The notes below the pieces were generated by a model. That model saw only the letters and a list, made by a program, of their open reading frames with translations. It had not been told where the DNA came from and ran no database searches. DNA of 64,000 nt from Verrucomicrobiota bacterium (GTDB lineage Bacteria > Chlamydiota > Chlamydiia > Chlamydiales > Rhabdochlamydiaceae): contig JAFEGH010000007.1 in the NCBI GenBank assembly GCA_018240065.1, positions 396,746 to 460,745 of the forward strand, given 5' to 3'. Positions 1-8,096 of the stretch are shown piece after piece. The position numbers and the translations under genes were made by a program. Position 1 is the first letter of the stretch, and each line of letters begins with the position of its first letter.

Positions 1-1
1 T

Positions 2-760
2 CAAAAGGGGGATCGCGTCGGAGTACCGTGGCTGGGCGGAACTTGCGGGGCGTGTGAATTCTGCAACGAGGGCCAGGAAAATCTCTGCAACAACGCTCTC
101 TATACAGGATACCTCACTGATGGCGGGTTTGCACAGTACGCTGTTTGCAAAGCGGACTTTGCCATTCCTCTACGGCCGGGTCTTTCCGACACGCAGACTG
201 CTCCCTTGCTCTGCGCAGGACTGATCGGTTATAGGGCCTATCGCAAGGCCGCTCCCAAAAAAACACTCGGCGTCTACGGGTTTGGAGCCGCTGCTCATAT
301 CCTGACGCAGCTGGCAACCTTCGAGGGAAAGGAAGTCTACGCGTTTACCCGCGACAAAGATATAAAAAGCCAGGAGTTTGCAAAACAGCTCGGCGCAGTC
401 TGGGCCGGCGACTCCTCGAGCCTTCCTCCTGTCCAGCTGGACGCCGCCATTATTTTCGCGCCTGTTGGAGAGTTGGTCCCTCTCTCCTTAAAAGCCTTAA
501 AAAAAGGAGGCCGTTGCATTTGCGGCGGGATCCACATGAGCGATATCCCCTCTTTTCCCTACAAAGATCTCTGGGAAGAGAGAAGCATCCAATCGGTGGC
601 GAATCTAACAAGGAAAGACGGGAAAGATTTCTTTGCGGCGATCGCCCGGTTTCCTATCCAGACAAACGTCACCATTTATCCTCTGGAAAAAGCGAATGAG
701 GCGCTTGAAGATTTGAGAAATGGGAAATTCGAAGGAGCCGCAGTCCTCGAAATTCCTTAG
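2..760 (+). CDS. Zinc-dependent alcohol dehydrogenase, 5' end outside window
   Basis: The frame runs in from the left edge, so the N-terminus with the first catalytic zinc ligand is missing; about 252 codons remain. The structural-zinc lobe is visible at the very start as TCGACEFCNEGQENLC, four cysteines in the spacing used by medium-chain dehydrogenases. A Rossmann segment follows with GFGAAA as its dinucleotide-binding loop. The family oxidises alcohols or reduces aldehydes with NAD(P)H in the cytoplasm. The substrate cannot be read from the sequence. The gene ends convergently with the RNB ribonuclease gene, 49 bp away, and I see no clear terminator between them. Confidence 0.9.
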   Translation, partial: QKGDRVGVPWLGGTCGACEFCNEGQENLCNNALYTGYLTDGGFAQYAVCKADFAIPLRPGLSDTQTAPLLCAGLIGYRAYRKAAPKKTLGVYGFGAAAHILTQLATFEGKEVYAFTRDKDIKSQEFAKQLGAVWAGDSSSLPPVQLDAAIIFAPVGELVPLSLKALKKGGRCICGGIHMSDIPSFPYKDLWEERSIQSVANLTRKDGKDFFAAIARFPIQTNVTIYPLEKANEALEDLRNGKFEGAAVLEIP

Positions 761-809
761 CGCATAGTTAACAAAGTGATTGGTGTTATTTTTAACGTGA
801 AAGCTTTGA

Positions 810-2279
810 CTAGCTCCGAGCGGCAGCGGTAAAGTTGATATGCCCTTTGCGAATGTCGACGCTCACCAGTTTGACCGCCACCCTGTCGCCGACGTCAAGA
901 CTTTCAAAGCCATGTAGGATCTTTCCTTCAACGGGAGGATCAAATATCCGCGCCCACGTTCCCATCTCACCAGATCCTGTGACGATCCCCTGATAGATAG
1001 CGCCGATGTGAGGTTGCAGAAGAACAGCTGCCGCCGATTTGCTCAAATGCCTTTCAACTTTGGTGGCAGCATCCTCCTGCTGCGTGCAATGCGCCGCAAG
1101 AATCTGCAACTCTTCCAATGAATAAGGACTCCTCCTGCCTTGAACCAGCGCCTTATACTGACGCTGGGCGATCAGATCAGGAAAACGGCGGTTGGGCGCT
1201 GTAGAATGGACGTACTCTCTCAACGCGAGTCCGAAGTGTCCAACAGGCTCATCTCCTCCCCTTTCTACGATATATTCTCCTCTGCCGAGCAGCTTGATGA
1301 TTGTCAAAGACAGATCAGGAAAAGAAACGGGATCCGCCTGTCTTCGTTTGACAAGAAACGCTTCGAGCGCTTTCGAGTCGGGCTCCACTGGAAGATGCTC
1401 TCTCATGGAGGAGGCGATCTGAACGATCCTGTCCCAGCGTTTCGGGATGCGCACGACGCGGCGTAAGCTGGGGATTTTTGCTGCGCGCAGTTTCATCGCC
1501 ATCACATAATTGGCCGCGATCATGAAGTGTTCGATTAATTGGTCTGCGAAATTGTGGGAGGGGGAATGAAGAATGACTTCCTGATCGCGCGTCATCCTGG
1601 CCTCTACCTCAGGAGACTCAAGTGTCAACGCGCCATAAATATGGCGTCTGCTCTTGAGCGCTTGAGCAGTCTGATGCTGGCACTTAAGAGCCTCTTCCAA
1701 TCCAGGCACCTGCTTGACCTTTTCTGGAATTTCCCCCTTCCCCTCCAGCCACGACCCCAACGAAAGGTAAGCCAGTTTGGCATGGTTGCGCACATAGGCC
1801 TCAAAAATGGATCCTTCTTCCACTTCCCCTTCGCGGTTCACTGTGGCCCGAACGACAAGCGCCACGCGGTCCTGATTTTCATTTAAGGAAGTCAGGTCCG
1901 TGGAGAGTTTCTCCGGAAGCATCGGGAAAATCCTGGCGGGAGTATAGACAGAGGTCGTGTTGATCTGCGCATGCTCGTCGATCGGGGTGTCTTTGAAAAC
2001 CAAGGCATCGACGTCGGCGATAGCGACCCAGATTGTCGTTTTTCCGTCTTTTTCTTTTTGAGCAAAAGTCAGTTGGTCGAGATCGAGGGAATCATCATTG
2101 TCGATGGAGCACCATAGCAAAGAGCGCAAGTCCTCCGAGGTCTCCTGTCTTTGGGCCGGGCTGCGGATCCCGTTCAGCTGGATGTAGACCTGGTCGGAGA
2201 ATTTCGGCTCCAGCCCCCTGTCATGCATGACCTGCATCGCCAGCTTTTCCAGGTCGAACATTTTCTTGCGCATTCCCAT
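810..2279 (-). CDS. RNB-domain exoribonuclease (RNase II/R family)
   Basis: This 489-residue protein is dominated by an RNB catalytic domain, which hydrolyses RNA 3' to 5'. The acidic metal-binding cluster SIDNDDSLDLDQ lies near residues 58-69, and the late RNB signature with APNRRFPDLIAQR is also present. The last ~80 residues look like an S1/OB RNA-binding barrel. It is shorter than E. coli RNase II or RNase R (about 640-810 residues) and lacks most of the N-terminal cold-shock domains, so it is the compact RNB type. The third codon is also an ATG and has better spacing to the GAGG upstream, so the start may be 6 bp further in. It lies downstream of phoH on the same strand but behind a strong terminator, so it is probably transcribed separately. 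Confidence 0.88.
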   Translation of the reverse strand: MGMRKKMFDLEKLAMQVMHDRGLEPKFSDQVYIQLNGIRSPAQRQETSEDLRSLLWCSIDNDDSLDLDQLTFAQKEKDGKTTIWVAIADVDALVFKDTPIDEHAQINTTSVYTPARIFPMLPEKLSTDLTSLNENQDRVALVVRATVNREGEVEEGSIFEAYVRNHAKLAYLSLGSWLEGKGEIPEKVKQVPGLEEALKCQHQTAQALKSRRHIYGALTLESPEVEARMTRDQEVILHSPSHNFADQLIEHFMIAANYVMAMKLRAAKIPSLRRVVRIPKRWDRIVQIASSMREHLPVEPDSKALEAFLVKRRQADPVSFPDLSLTIIKLLGRGEYIVERGGDEPVGHFGLALREYVHSTAPNRRFPDLIAQRQYKALVQGRRSPYSLEELQILAAHCTQQEDAATKVERHLSKSAAAVLLQPHIGAIYQGIVTGSGEMGTWARIFDPPVEGKILHGFESLDVGDRVAVKLVSVDIRKGHINFTAAARS

Positions 2280-2340
2280 AGCCTCTTTTTTTGTGAGAAT
2301 AGCGATTTCATTTTTGAGAGTGTACTTAAATTGTCCGGCT

Positions 2341-2376
2341 AAAAAAAATGCAGCCTTAAGTTTCTTAAGGCTGCAT
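2341..2376 (-). terminator. Rho-independent terminator of phoH
   Basis: A perfect 13-bp inverted repeat (2348-2360 and 2364-2376) with a 3-nt loop is followed, on the minus strand, by a run of eight U (the A run at 2341-2348). It begins 7 bp after the phoH stop codon, the expected place for its intrinsic terminator. Confidence 0.92.
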
Positions 2377-2382
2377 CATCCA

Positions 2383-3696
2383 TTAAAGGATATCAGCTGC
2401 TATCGCTGCCAGTTCGGAGCGCTCGGTGCGCTCTAAAAAGACGTGTCCGTAGATGGGAAACTGTTTGAATTTTCCGACCGTGAATGTGAGCGCGTTGGAA
2501 TCCTTGTCCAGATAGGGATTGTCGATTTGGGTCGCATCCCCTGTCAGAACCACCTTCGTTCCTTTTCCTGCGCGGGAAATGATGGTCTTGACTTCATGGG
2601 GCGTCAGGTTCTGCGCCTCATCGATGATCATATACATTTTCGGAAGGGATCTGCCGCGAATATAGGTCACCGCTTCCATTTCGATTTTCTTGCTCTCCAT
2701 GATCCATTTTTGCGTTTCCATCCCGTTGGCCTCGCCGCTGGTCGATTGACAGAGGAACTCCAGGTTATCATAGATCGGCTGCATCCAGTGGAAGAGCTTT
2801 TCCTCTTTAGTGCCGGGAAGATAACCGATGTCCTTGCCAAGGGGCATGATCGGACGGCTGACGAGAATACGGGAGTAGACCCCTTCGTCGAAGACCTTTC
2901 TTAAGCCTGCAGCCAGGGCAAGCAGCGTTTTGCCAGTCCCGGCGGGGCCGATCATCGTGACGAGTTTGATGTCGTCGCGGAGCAGAAGGTCCAGCGCGCA
3001 TTTTTGCTCGACGTTAAGGGGCTGGATTCCCCAAATGTCTTTGGCCAGCTTCATCAGGGGTTCCAACCGTTTGGTGGCAGGATTGAATTTGCAGATCGCC
3101 GACGATTGCTCAGGGGAGGTCAGCAAGCAGTATTCGTTGGGAAACAGATCTGGAATTTCAGCGGGGAGAAACCCGTCCTTGAAAAAGAGATCGATATCGC
3201 GCTTGGGCACTTCCATCCTGCGGTAGCCGCGATAGATGTTGTCATAGGAAAACTTCAGATTTTCATAGTCTTCCGCCTCTAGCCCGATGGCTTCGGCTTT
3301 AACGCGCACGACGAAATCTTTGGAAACGATCACAACATGGTCGCCAAGTTCCCTGAGTTTGTAGGCCACCAGGAGGATTTTGTTGGCATTGCGCTCGGGA
3401 GAAAGAGGAAAGGCTGTCTTTTCGCTCGGTTTCATATCGACAAGCACGCGGACCACAATCCCATTCTCAATCTTCACTCCACTGTGGAGATCTCCAGCGC
3501 TTCTCTCCTTTAGGCTGTCGATAAACCGAAGGACGTGGCGCGCATTTTTCCCCAGCTCGTCGGAAAGGCGCTTCATGCTGTCGAGCTCTTCGAGTACATT
3601 TAAAGGAATGATGACGTCGTTATCGCGGAATTTGCTGATCGCATCAGGATCGTGAAGAAGAACGTTGGTATCGATTACAAAGGTTTTGCGTGTCAC
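2383..3696 (-). CDS. phoH: PhoH family ATPase with N-terminal PIN domain
   Basis: This 437-residue protein has two parts. Residues 1-130 form a PIN nuclease-like domain (FVIDTNVLLHDP at the N-terminus). The second half is a PhoH ATPase with Walker A GPAGTGKT, Walker B MIIDEAQNL and a sensor-like VLTGDATQID. PIN-PhoH fusions are thought to be RNA helicase/nuclease enzymes, though the physiological substrate is poorly defined. The start is a GTG with a GAGGAG-type ribosome site about 10 nt upstream. It is followed by a strong terminator and is divergent from the SWIM-finger gene across 280 bp. Confidence 0.93.
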   Translation of the reverse strand: MTRKTFVIDTNVLLHDPDAISKFRDNDVIIPLNVLEELDSMKRLSDELGKNARHVLRFIDSLKERSAGDLHSGVKIENGIVVRVLVDMKPSEKTAFPLSPERNANKILLVAYKLRELGDHVVIVSKDFVVRVKAEAIGLEAEDYENLKFSYDNIYRGYRRMEVPKRDIDLFFKDGFLPAEIPDLFPNEYCLLTSPEQSSAICKFNPATKRLEPLMKLAKDIWGIQPLNVEQKCALDLLLRDDIKLVTMIGPAGTGKTLLALAAGLRKVFDEGVYSRILVSRPIMPLGKDIGYLPGTKEEKLFHWMQPIYDNLEFLCQSTSGEANGMETQKWIMESKKIEMEAVTYIRGRSLPKMYMIIDEAQNLTPHEVKTIISRAGKGTKVVLTGDATQIDNPYLDKDSNALTFTVGKFKQFPIYGHVFLERTERSELAAIAADIL

Positions 3697-3899
3697 AGTG
3701 TCTGTCTCCTCAGTTGTTCAGTAGTTGGCATTTCAGGGGATCGTGTTTGACGTTTCGAAAACCTCCTCAATTTTTTGACCTTTCCCAAATCGGCGAGCAT
3801 ATACGCGACCCCCTCCAGCACTCAACATTTTTTTTATTTCATTAATTATCAACGACTTAAAACACTTTTCAGCACTCCAATATTTTGACTGCTAATTTC

Positions 3900-3929
3900 T
3901 TGACATCGCCGCAAGGCTTGCGTTATAAT
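3900..3929 (+). promoter_or_regulatory. Near-consensus sigma-70-type promoter
   Basis: TTGACA at 3900-3905 and TATAAT at 3924-3929 are separated by 18 bp. Both hexamers are perfect matches to the consensus, which is uncommon in this window. Transcription would start near 3936. That rules out the upstream TTG at 3929 as a start codon of the following gene and supports the ATG at 3977. Confidence 0.85.
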
Positions 3930-3976
3930 TGAAGATAGCGAAACATTATTATCCTTTTACCCAGGAGCCCAAGGGT

Positions 3977-4705
3977 ATGAATATCACTCCAAAAATCCTC
4001 AGCATCCCTCCTTATATCTCTACATCATGGAAGAACATCGCCTCCCTCCACGTGGAAAACTCAGAGCCCTCGCTCGTCCTGATTGTGACGCTGCACAACG
4101 GCGTTCGCATCGAAGTTCCTAACCTGGAAGCCTCTATGATCGAGACCGTCTTTGAGGCCCACGCCCGCTACCTCGAACTGGAAGAAAAAGCGATCCAAAC
4201 AAGGACTCCGCCACGAACCCCTCTCAATTTTCCGGCAGGAAACGAACAGCTTCTTTCCATGGAACTCCCCTTTAAGAGCGGAATCGCCGACATGGAAGGA
4301 TTCGGGACTTTGCTTCAGCACAACCCGGAGCAGGCGGACAGCCCCGACCTTCCAAACGAAGTGCTGGAAAAAATCACCCAAATCTCCAAATCGATGGGGA
4401 TCGACGACCTGAACGCCGTTCCCAAACCAGAGCCGCACTGTAACTGCATGCGCTGCCAAATCGCCAAGGCCATGCAGGCGGGCGTTGCCGATCAGGAGCC
4501 GTCCGTCGAGGAACAGGAAGAGATCGTCTCTGACGAGGAATTGAAATTCCGAACTTGGGACATCGCTCAGAAAAGCGATCAACTCTACCTCGTCACCAAT
4601 CCGATCGACGAGAAAGAACATTACAACGTCTTTCTCGGGAATCCGATCGGATGCACTTGCGGACAGACCCACTGCGAGCACATCAAAGCAGTTCTCAATA
4701 CCTGA
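3977..4705 (+). CDS. SWIM-type zinc-finger protein, function unknown
   Basis: This 242-residue cytoplasmic-looking protein has no signal peptide. The C-terminus carries CTCGQTHCEH, a CxC...CxH arrangement matching the SWIM zinc finger, a fold used for DNA or protein contacts. An earlier CNCMRC cluster near the middle could bind a second metal. The N-terminal part (about residues 20-70) is beta-rich without recognisable motifs, and the middle is acidic and proline-rich. ATG 3977 is chosen because AGGAG lies 9 nt upstream and the promoter TATAAT overlaps the alternative TTG 48 bp further upstream. It is monocistronic, with strong promoter hexamers suggesting steady high expression. No specific function can be assigned. 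Confidence 0.8.
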   Translation: MNITPKILSIPPYISTSWKNIASLHVENSEPSLVLIVTLHNGVRIEVPNLEASMIETVFEAHARYLELEEKAIQTRTPPRTPLNFPAGNEQLLSMELPFKSGIADMEGFGTLLQHNPEQADSPDLPNEVLEKITQISKSMGIDDLNAVPKPEPHCNCMRCQIAKAMQAGVADQEPSVEEQEEIVSDEELKFRTWDIAQKSDQLYLVTNPIDEKEHYNVFLGNPIGCTCGQTHCEHIKAVLNT

Positions 4706-4712
4706 TCGAATA

Positions 4713-4742
4713 TGCCGGCCAGTTCTAATCATCTGACCGGCA
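4713..4742 (+). terminator. Hairpin after the SWIM-finger gene (possible terminator)
   Basis: Ten-base arms at 4713-4722 and 4733-4742 pair with one mismatch around a 10-nt loop, 8 bp past the stop codon. There is no T-run after it, so it is at best a weak terminator. Confidence 0.35.
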
Positions 4743-4858
4743 GCGTTCGAAAACTCCCCTTGATAAAAAATCATGGTGTAAAAAAAGAGCACCTCCTAGA
4801 ATGACATTTTAGAAGAATTGTCATTGACTCTACATAGAGATCAGGAGGAATTAAGCTC

Positions 4859-6157
4859 ATGTCCAAATTTTTTACGTACCTTTGCGCCTCTCTTTGCGCC
4901 TATTCCGCAACAGCCTTGAATGCGGACGCTCCGATGGACGCGCTTCCAGAGGCAATGCCTGAATTCCCAACGATAGAAGCCGTTCAGATGCCGATCGAAG
5001 AAGCCGCGCCGGTTCTTGTCGCGCCGGTTCTTGCAGAACCTGCCGCATCCGAACTTAAAGTCGCACCCAAAAAAGTGGTAGAGAAGGTGCCTGAGGTCAA
5101 CGTCAATCCCTTCACCGGAAAAATCAAAGGCCGCAAAGTGCGCATGCGACTGCGCCCCGATCTCGACAGCCGTATCATCAAAGAACTTTCCAAAAACGAA
5201 CTGGTGACTGTCGTCGGTGAGAAAGGAGATTTCTGGGCAGTCCAGGCTCCCGCTGCAACTAAAGCCTATATCTTCCGCAGCTTCGTCCTCGACAATGTTG
5301 TCGAGGGAACCCGGGTCAACGTCCGTCTCGAGCCAAGCATGGACGCTCCTGTCGTCGCTCATTTGAACTCAGGTGATAAGATCGAAAACCCTTCCGTCTC
5401 CCCCGTCAACCCGAAGTGGCTTGAGATCGCGCCCCCTGCCAATACCCGCTTCTATATTGCGAAAGAATATGTTGAATACGCAGGCGGCCCTGAAGTCAAA
5501 TCTCAAATGGACAGAAAACAGGCTTCTGCCGAGCAGCTCCTTGACTCCTCGAGCCTGCTGAGCAAAGCGGAACTGCGCAAGCCGTTTGAAGAAGTCGACT
5601 TCGACCGCATCGTCAAAGGCTACAACACAGTTATCACCGATTTCAGCGAATTCCCAGAACTTGTCGAGCAGGCAAAAGAAGCCCTGGCCTCTTTCCAGGA
5701 AGCCTACCTGCAAAAAAGGATCACTCATCTGGAGTCCCAGCCGGCAGAACATTATGCTTCCGCCGATTCCAAGAAAGCATCCCAAAGAACCGTCGATCTG
5801 GAGAAGTTTGAAAACATCGCGATGATCACCGACAAAATGAAATTGTGGGAACCGATCGAAGAAGCCCTATACTTGAGCTGGGCCAATATCAATGACAATA
5901 AAACTCAGCGGGACTACTACGAAGAGCAGAAGCTCGCAGCTGTTGAGATCTCAGGGATCGTCGAGCCTTATACATCGCCAGTGAAGAGCAAACCCGGCGA
6001 CTTTATCTTGCGCGATAAAGATATCCCAGTCGGATACGTCTATAGCACCCAGATCAATCTGCAAAGTCTGGTTGGAAAGCAAGTGAAAATGGTTGCGGCT
6101 CCCCGCCCCAACAATAACTTCGCGTTCCCTGCCTATTATGTTCTGTCTGTAGAATAA
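4859..6157 (+). CDS. Exported protein with two bacterial SH3 domains
   Basis: This 432-residue protein begins with a signal-like segment (residues 1-20, MSKFFTYLCASLCAYS then TALNADA). A proline/alanine-rich linker follows, then two SH3b-like repeats at about residues 85-150 and 150-210. The first carries the typical VRMRLRPDLDSRI and the second VNVRLEPSMDAPV. The rest is helical and charged with no motif I recognise. SH3b domains in exported bacterial proteins usually bind peptidoglycan or envelope peptides, so a periplasmic role is likely. AGGAGG 10 nt before the ATG gives a strong ribosome site. It is transcribed alone and ends in a strong terminator. Confidence 0.82.
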   Translation: MSKFFTYLCASLCAYSATALNADAPMDALPEAMPEFPTIEAVQMPIEEAAPVLVAPVLAEPAASELKVAPKKVVEKVPEVNVNPFTGKIKGRKVRMRLRPDLDSRIIKELSKNELVTVVGEKGDFWAVQAPAATKAYIFRSFVLDNVVEGTRVNVRLEPSMDAPVVAHLNSGDKIENPSVSPVNPKWLEIAPPANTRFYIAKEYVEYAGGPEVKSQMDRKQASAEQLLDSSSLLSKAELRKPFEEVDFDRIVKGYNTVITDFSEFPELVEQAKEALASFQEAYLQKRITHLESQPAEHYASADSKKASQRTVDLEKFENIAMITDKMKLWEPIEEALYLSWANINDNKTQRDYYEEQKLAAVEISGIVEPYTSPVKSKPGDFILRDKDIPVGYVYSTQINLQSLVGKQVKMVAAPRPNNNFAFPAYYVLSVE

Positions 6158-6169
6158 ACTTCTCTTTCT

Positions 6170-6202
6170 CTGCGAAGGGGTTCCCCCCTTCGCAGTTTTT
6201 TT
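6170..6202 (+). terminator. Rho-independent terminator
   Basis: An 11-bp perfect stem (6170-6180 and 6185-6195), TTCC loop, and seven T at 6196-6202 lie 12 bp after the SH3-protein stop codon. Confidence 0.95.
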
Positions 6203-6220
6203 ATCACCCTAATAGTGTCT

Positions 6221-6997
6221 ATGGAACTGAGAGAATGGGCGATCCGCATTTTAAGCGCGGACACCCTTGAAGAAAAGCTTTTATCACCGAATGAGCTCAC
6301 TGATAATGAGCCAGGCCAGCCCCTTGTCTTCACCGAGCCTACCCGCCCTTCGGGAATGCAGTTTAAACGGCACACAAGCCGCGAAAAACTCCCCGCCTTC
6401 CACGAGCACCGCCACCCTGACAAACGCGCTGCGTGCCTCCATCGTTTTGCAGGCCACGAATTGCTCGCTGTCGAAATCATGGCCCATGCGCTGCTCGCGT
6501 TTCCGAGTTCCCCCAAACACTTTCGCAAGGGCGTCGCAAACACGCTGCGTGAAGAGCAGGAGCATGTGCGCCTCTACATTGCACGAATGGAGGCGATGGG
6601 GCTCAAATTCGGCGACATGCCCCTATACAAGCATTTCTGGGCTCACGTTCCCCATCTCTCCTGTCCCATTCGCTATGTGAGCGTCATGAGTCTGACCTTT
6701 GAAATGGCCAATCTCGATTTCGCACCCATGTACGGCAAATCATTTGCCAGAGCCGGCGACGAAGCCTCTGCGGCGTTGATGCAGCGGATCCTCGAAGATG
6801 AGATCAGCCACGTCTCGTTTGGGATCAACTGGCTGAAGAAACTGAAAAAACCGGAGGAATCGGAATGGGATGTGTGGGAGAAGAGCCTTCCCCCCTTGAT
6901 GACGCCCTCGCGCGCCAAAGGCTTTGTACTCCATGAAGAACCCCGTCGAAAAGCAGGCGTTCCCGAAGAGTGGATACAAAAGCTGAAAAAAGCTTGA
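6221..6997 (+). CDS. DUF455 (COG2833) ferritin-like protein
   Basis: This ~258-residue all-helical protein has two ferritin-type metal-binding patterns: EEQEHVRLY in one helix and EDEISHVSFG in a later helix, with an earlier HELLAVE. These fit the DUF455 family of diiron ferritin-like proteins. Some relatives are linked to tRNA-modifying MiaE-like oxidases, but the activity of DUF455 is not established. The start is uncertain: GTG 6215 and ATG 6221 are both in frame, the terminator of the previous gene ends only 13-19 bp upstream, and no Shine-Dalgarno sequence is visible. The message may be leaderless or the promoter may overlap the terminator. Confidence 0.85.
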   Translation: MELREWAIRILSADTLEEKLLSPNELTDNEPGQPLVFTEPTRPSGMQFKRHTSREKLPAFHEHRHPDKRAACLHRFAGHELLAVEIMAHALLAFPSSPKHFRKGVANTLREEQEHVRLYIARMEAMGLKFGDMPLYKHFWAHVPHLSCPIRYVSVMSLTFEMANLDFAPMYGKSFARAGDEASAALMQRILEDEISHVSFGINWLKKLKKPEESEWDVWEKSLPPLMTPSRAKGFVLHEEPRRKAGVPEEWIQKLKKA

Positions 6998-7075
6998 AGT
7001 CTCTGGTTCGCGCTTGTCTTTAAACACACTCTCTTTTTACTCTATGTACTTTTCAAAAACAATCACGAGGCAGTG

Positions 7076-7567
7076 ATGGAAATTCATGCCAAACCTCCCC
7101 TACTCCGCACTCGCTGCTCCCTCGACCTCTTCGCAGACTGTTTTCGAACAGTTCGTGCCAACATGGAAAGCTGCCTCAGCCGCGACGATCCCCGCGCATT
7201 TCAACTTGAACTCTATTGGCTGTCGGGAGTCTCCCCGAGAATGCAAACCCGCTTCATCGATGAAGGTTCCTTTTATCCCTCTCTCTTGACCGCTTTAAGA
7301 AACAGGGATTACCAGAAGATCCTCAACGCATTGGAGCAAGCAGAAGTCCATCCTGAATATTTCACGGCTGACATTCGCCTCTGTCAAGCGCTCTGCCATC
7401 TGAATCTGATGGATACAGAAGCCTGCGAACGCAGTTTAGTCGCATTGAGCCAGCAATGCAATATCTCTGAAGCGCTGCAGCGATTAATCGCCCAAAGCCC
7501 GCCTGAAATCGCAGAGCTATACACAGATCTGCAGAACTATTTCCTTTCGATCAATCCTTCTAACTAG
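7076..7567 (+). CDS. Unknown helical protein, paralogue of the next gene
   Basis: A 163-residue cytoplasmic protein, predicted all-helical, with no known motif. Its centre (FIDEGSFYPSLLTALRNRDY... then ADIRLCQALCHLNL) aligns with YVSDGSYYEALVANMRMGEH... EIRLCAAACFLQL of the following gene, so the two are tandem paralogues. The paired-helix spacing resembles TPR-like solenoids. ATG 7076 is preferred over GTG 7073 because ACGAGG lies 5 nt before it. Seven bases separate it from the next gene, so they are probably co-transcribed. The function is not recognised. Confidence 0.72.
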   Translation: MEIHAKPPLLRTRCSLDLFADCFRTVRANMESCLSRDDPRAFQLELYWLSGVSPRMQTRFIDEGSFYPSLLTALRNRDYQKILNALEQAEVHPEYFTADIRLCQALCHLNLMDTEACERSLVALSQQCNISEALQRLIAQSPPEIAELYTDLQNYFLSINPSN

Positions 7568-7574
7568 GCACAAA

Positions 7575-8063
7575 ATGTCCTGCACGCCCATTCGACGCGC
7601 CCACGGAAACCCGGATCCCCTGGCCCAAATGAAACATCCCATGCACTTAGATCTGAGCGCTTCGATCAGCAGCGGCAACGAGTCTCAAATGAATGGCGTC
7701 ATGATATACCTAAGAACAGCTTCCAAGGATTGGCAGAAGAAGTATGTAAGTGATGGCTCATATTATGAAGCGCTCGTCGCGAATATGCGCATGGGTGAGC
7801 ATCAAAAAGTTTCCGATGCCCTGGAATTTCTGGGAAGAGATTCCCAATTCGTGACGCTTGAAATCCGTCTCTGCGCTGCGGCATGCTTTCTCCAATTAGG
7901 CAAACGAGAAGATTGCACAGAAACTCTGAACCAGACTCTGGTTGTCGATGAAGAGATGCTTACGGCGCTTGACAGGATGATCGCTAAAAGCAGCTCCGGA
8001 GAACGGGCAGCTTATGAAAAGCTGAGGGAGCATATCCAAGCCAATGTATCCCAACACCGTTAG
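7575..8063 (+). CDS. Unknown helical protein, paralogue of the previous gene
   Basis: A 162-residue helical protein sharing the central helix pairs of the gene just upstream (SDGSYYEALVANMRMGE and LEIRLCAAACFLQLGKRED). Similarity is patchy outside this core, so the duplication is old. The start at 7575 has only a weak AGG upstream; an internal ATG at 7629 (MKHPMHLDL) is an alternative. It ends convergently with rmuC, 33 bp away. No function can be assigned; a TPR-like adaptor or chaperone role is a guess from the helix pattern only. Confidence 0.7.
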   Translation: MSCTPIRRAHGNPDPLAQMKHPMHLDLSASISSGNESQMNGVMIYLRTASKDWQKKYVSDGSYYEALVANMRMGEHQKVSDALEFLGRDSQFVTLEIRLCAAACFLQLGKREDCTETLNQTLVVDEEMLTALDRMIAKSSSGERAAYEKLREHIQANVSQHR

Positions 8064-8096
8064 GATCTCCCACTCCAATGCGCCCAAGCTGTCTGG

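Noticed and set aside
3929..3976. A 16-codon N-terminal extension of the SWIM-finger protein from TTG 3929
   Set aside because: The TTG is at the end of the -10 box and upstream of the expected transcription start; AGGAG points to ATG 3977.
4061..4792. A 243-codon open frame on the minus strand
   Set aside because: It overlaps the SWIM-finger gene almost fully; that gene has a perfect-hexamer promoter and a ribosome site, the antisense frame has neither.
7076..8063. One gene broken by a frameshift into two frames
   Set aside because: The two frames are similar to each other rather than consecutive parts of one protein, so they are tandem paralogues.
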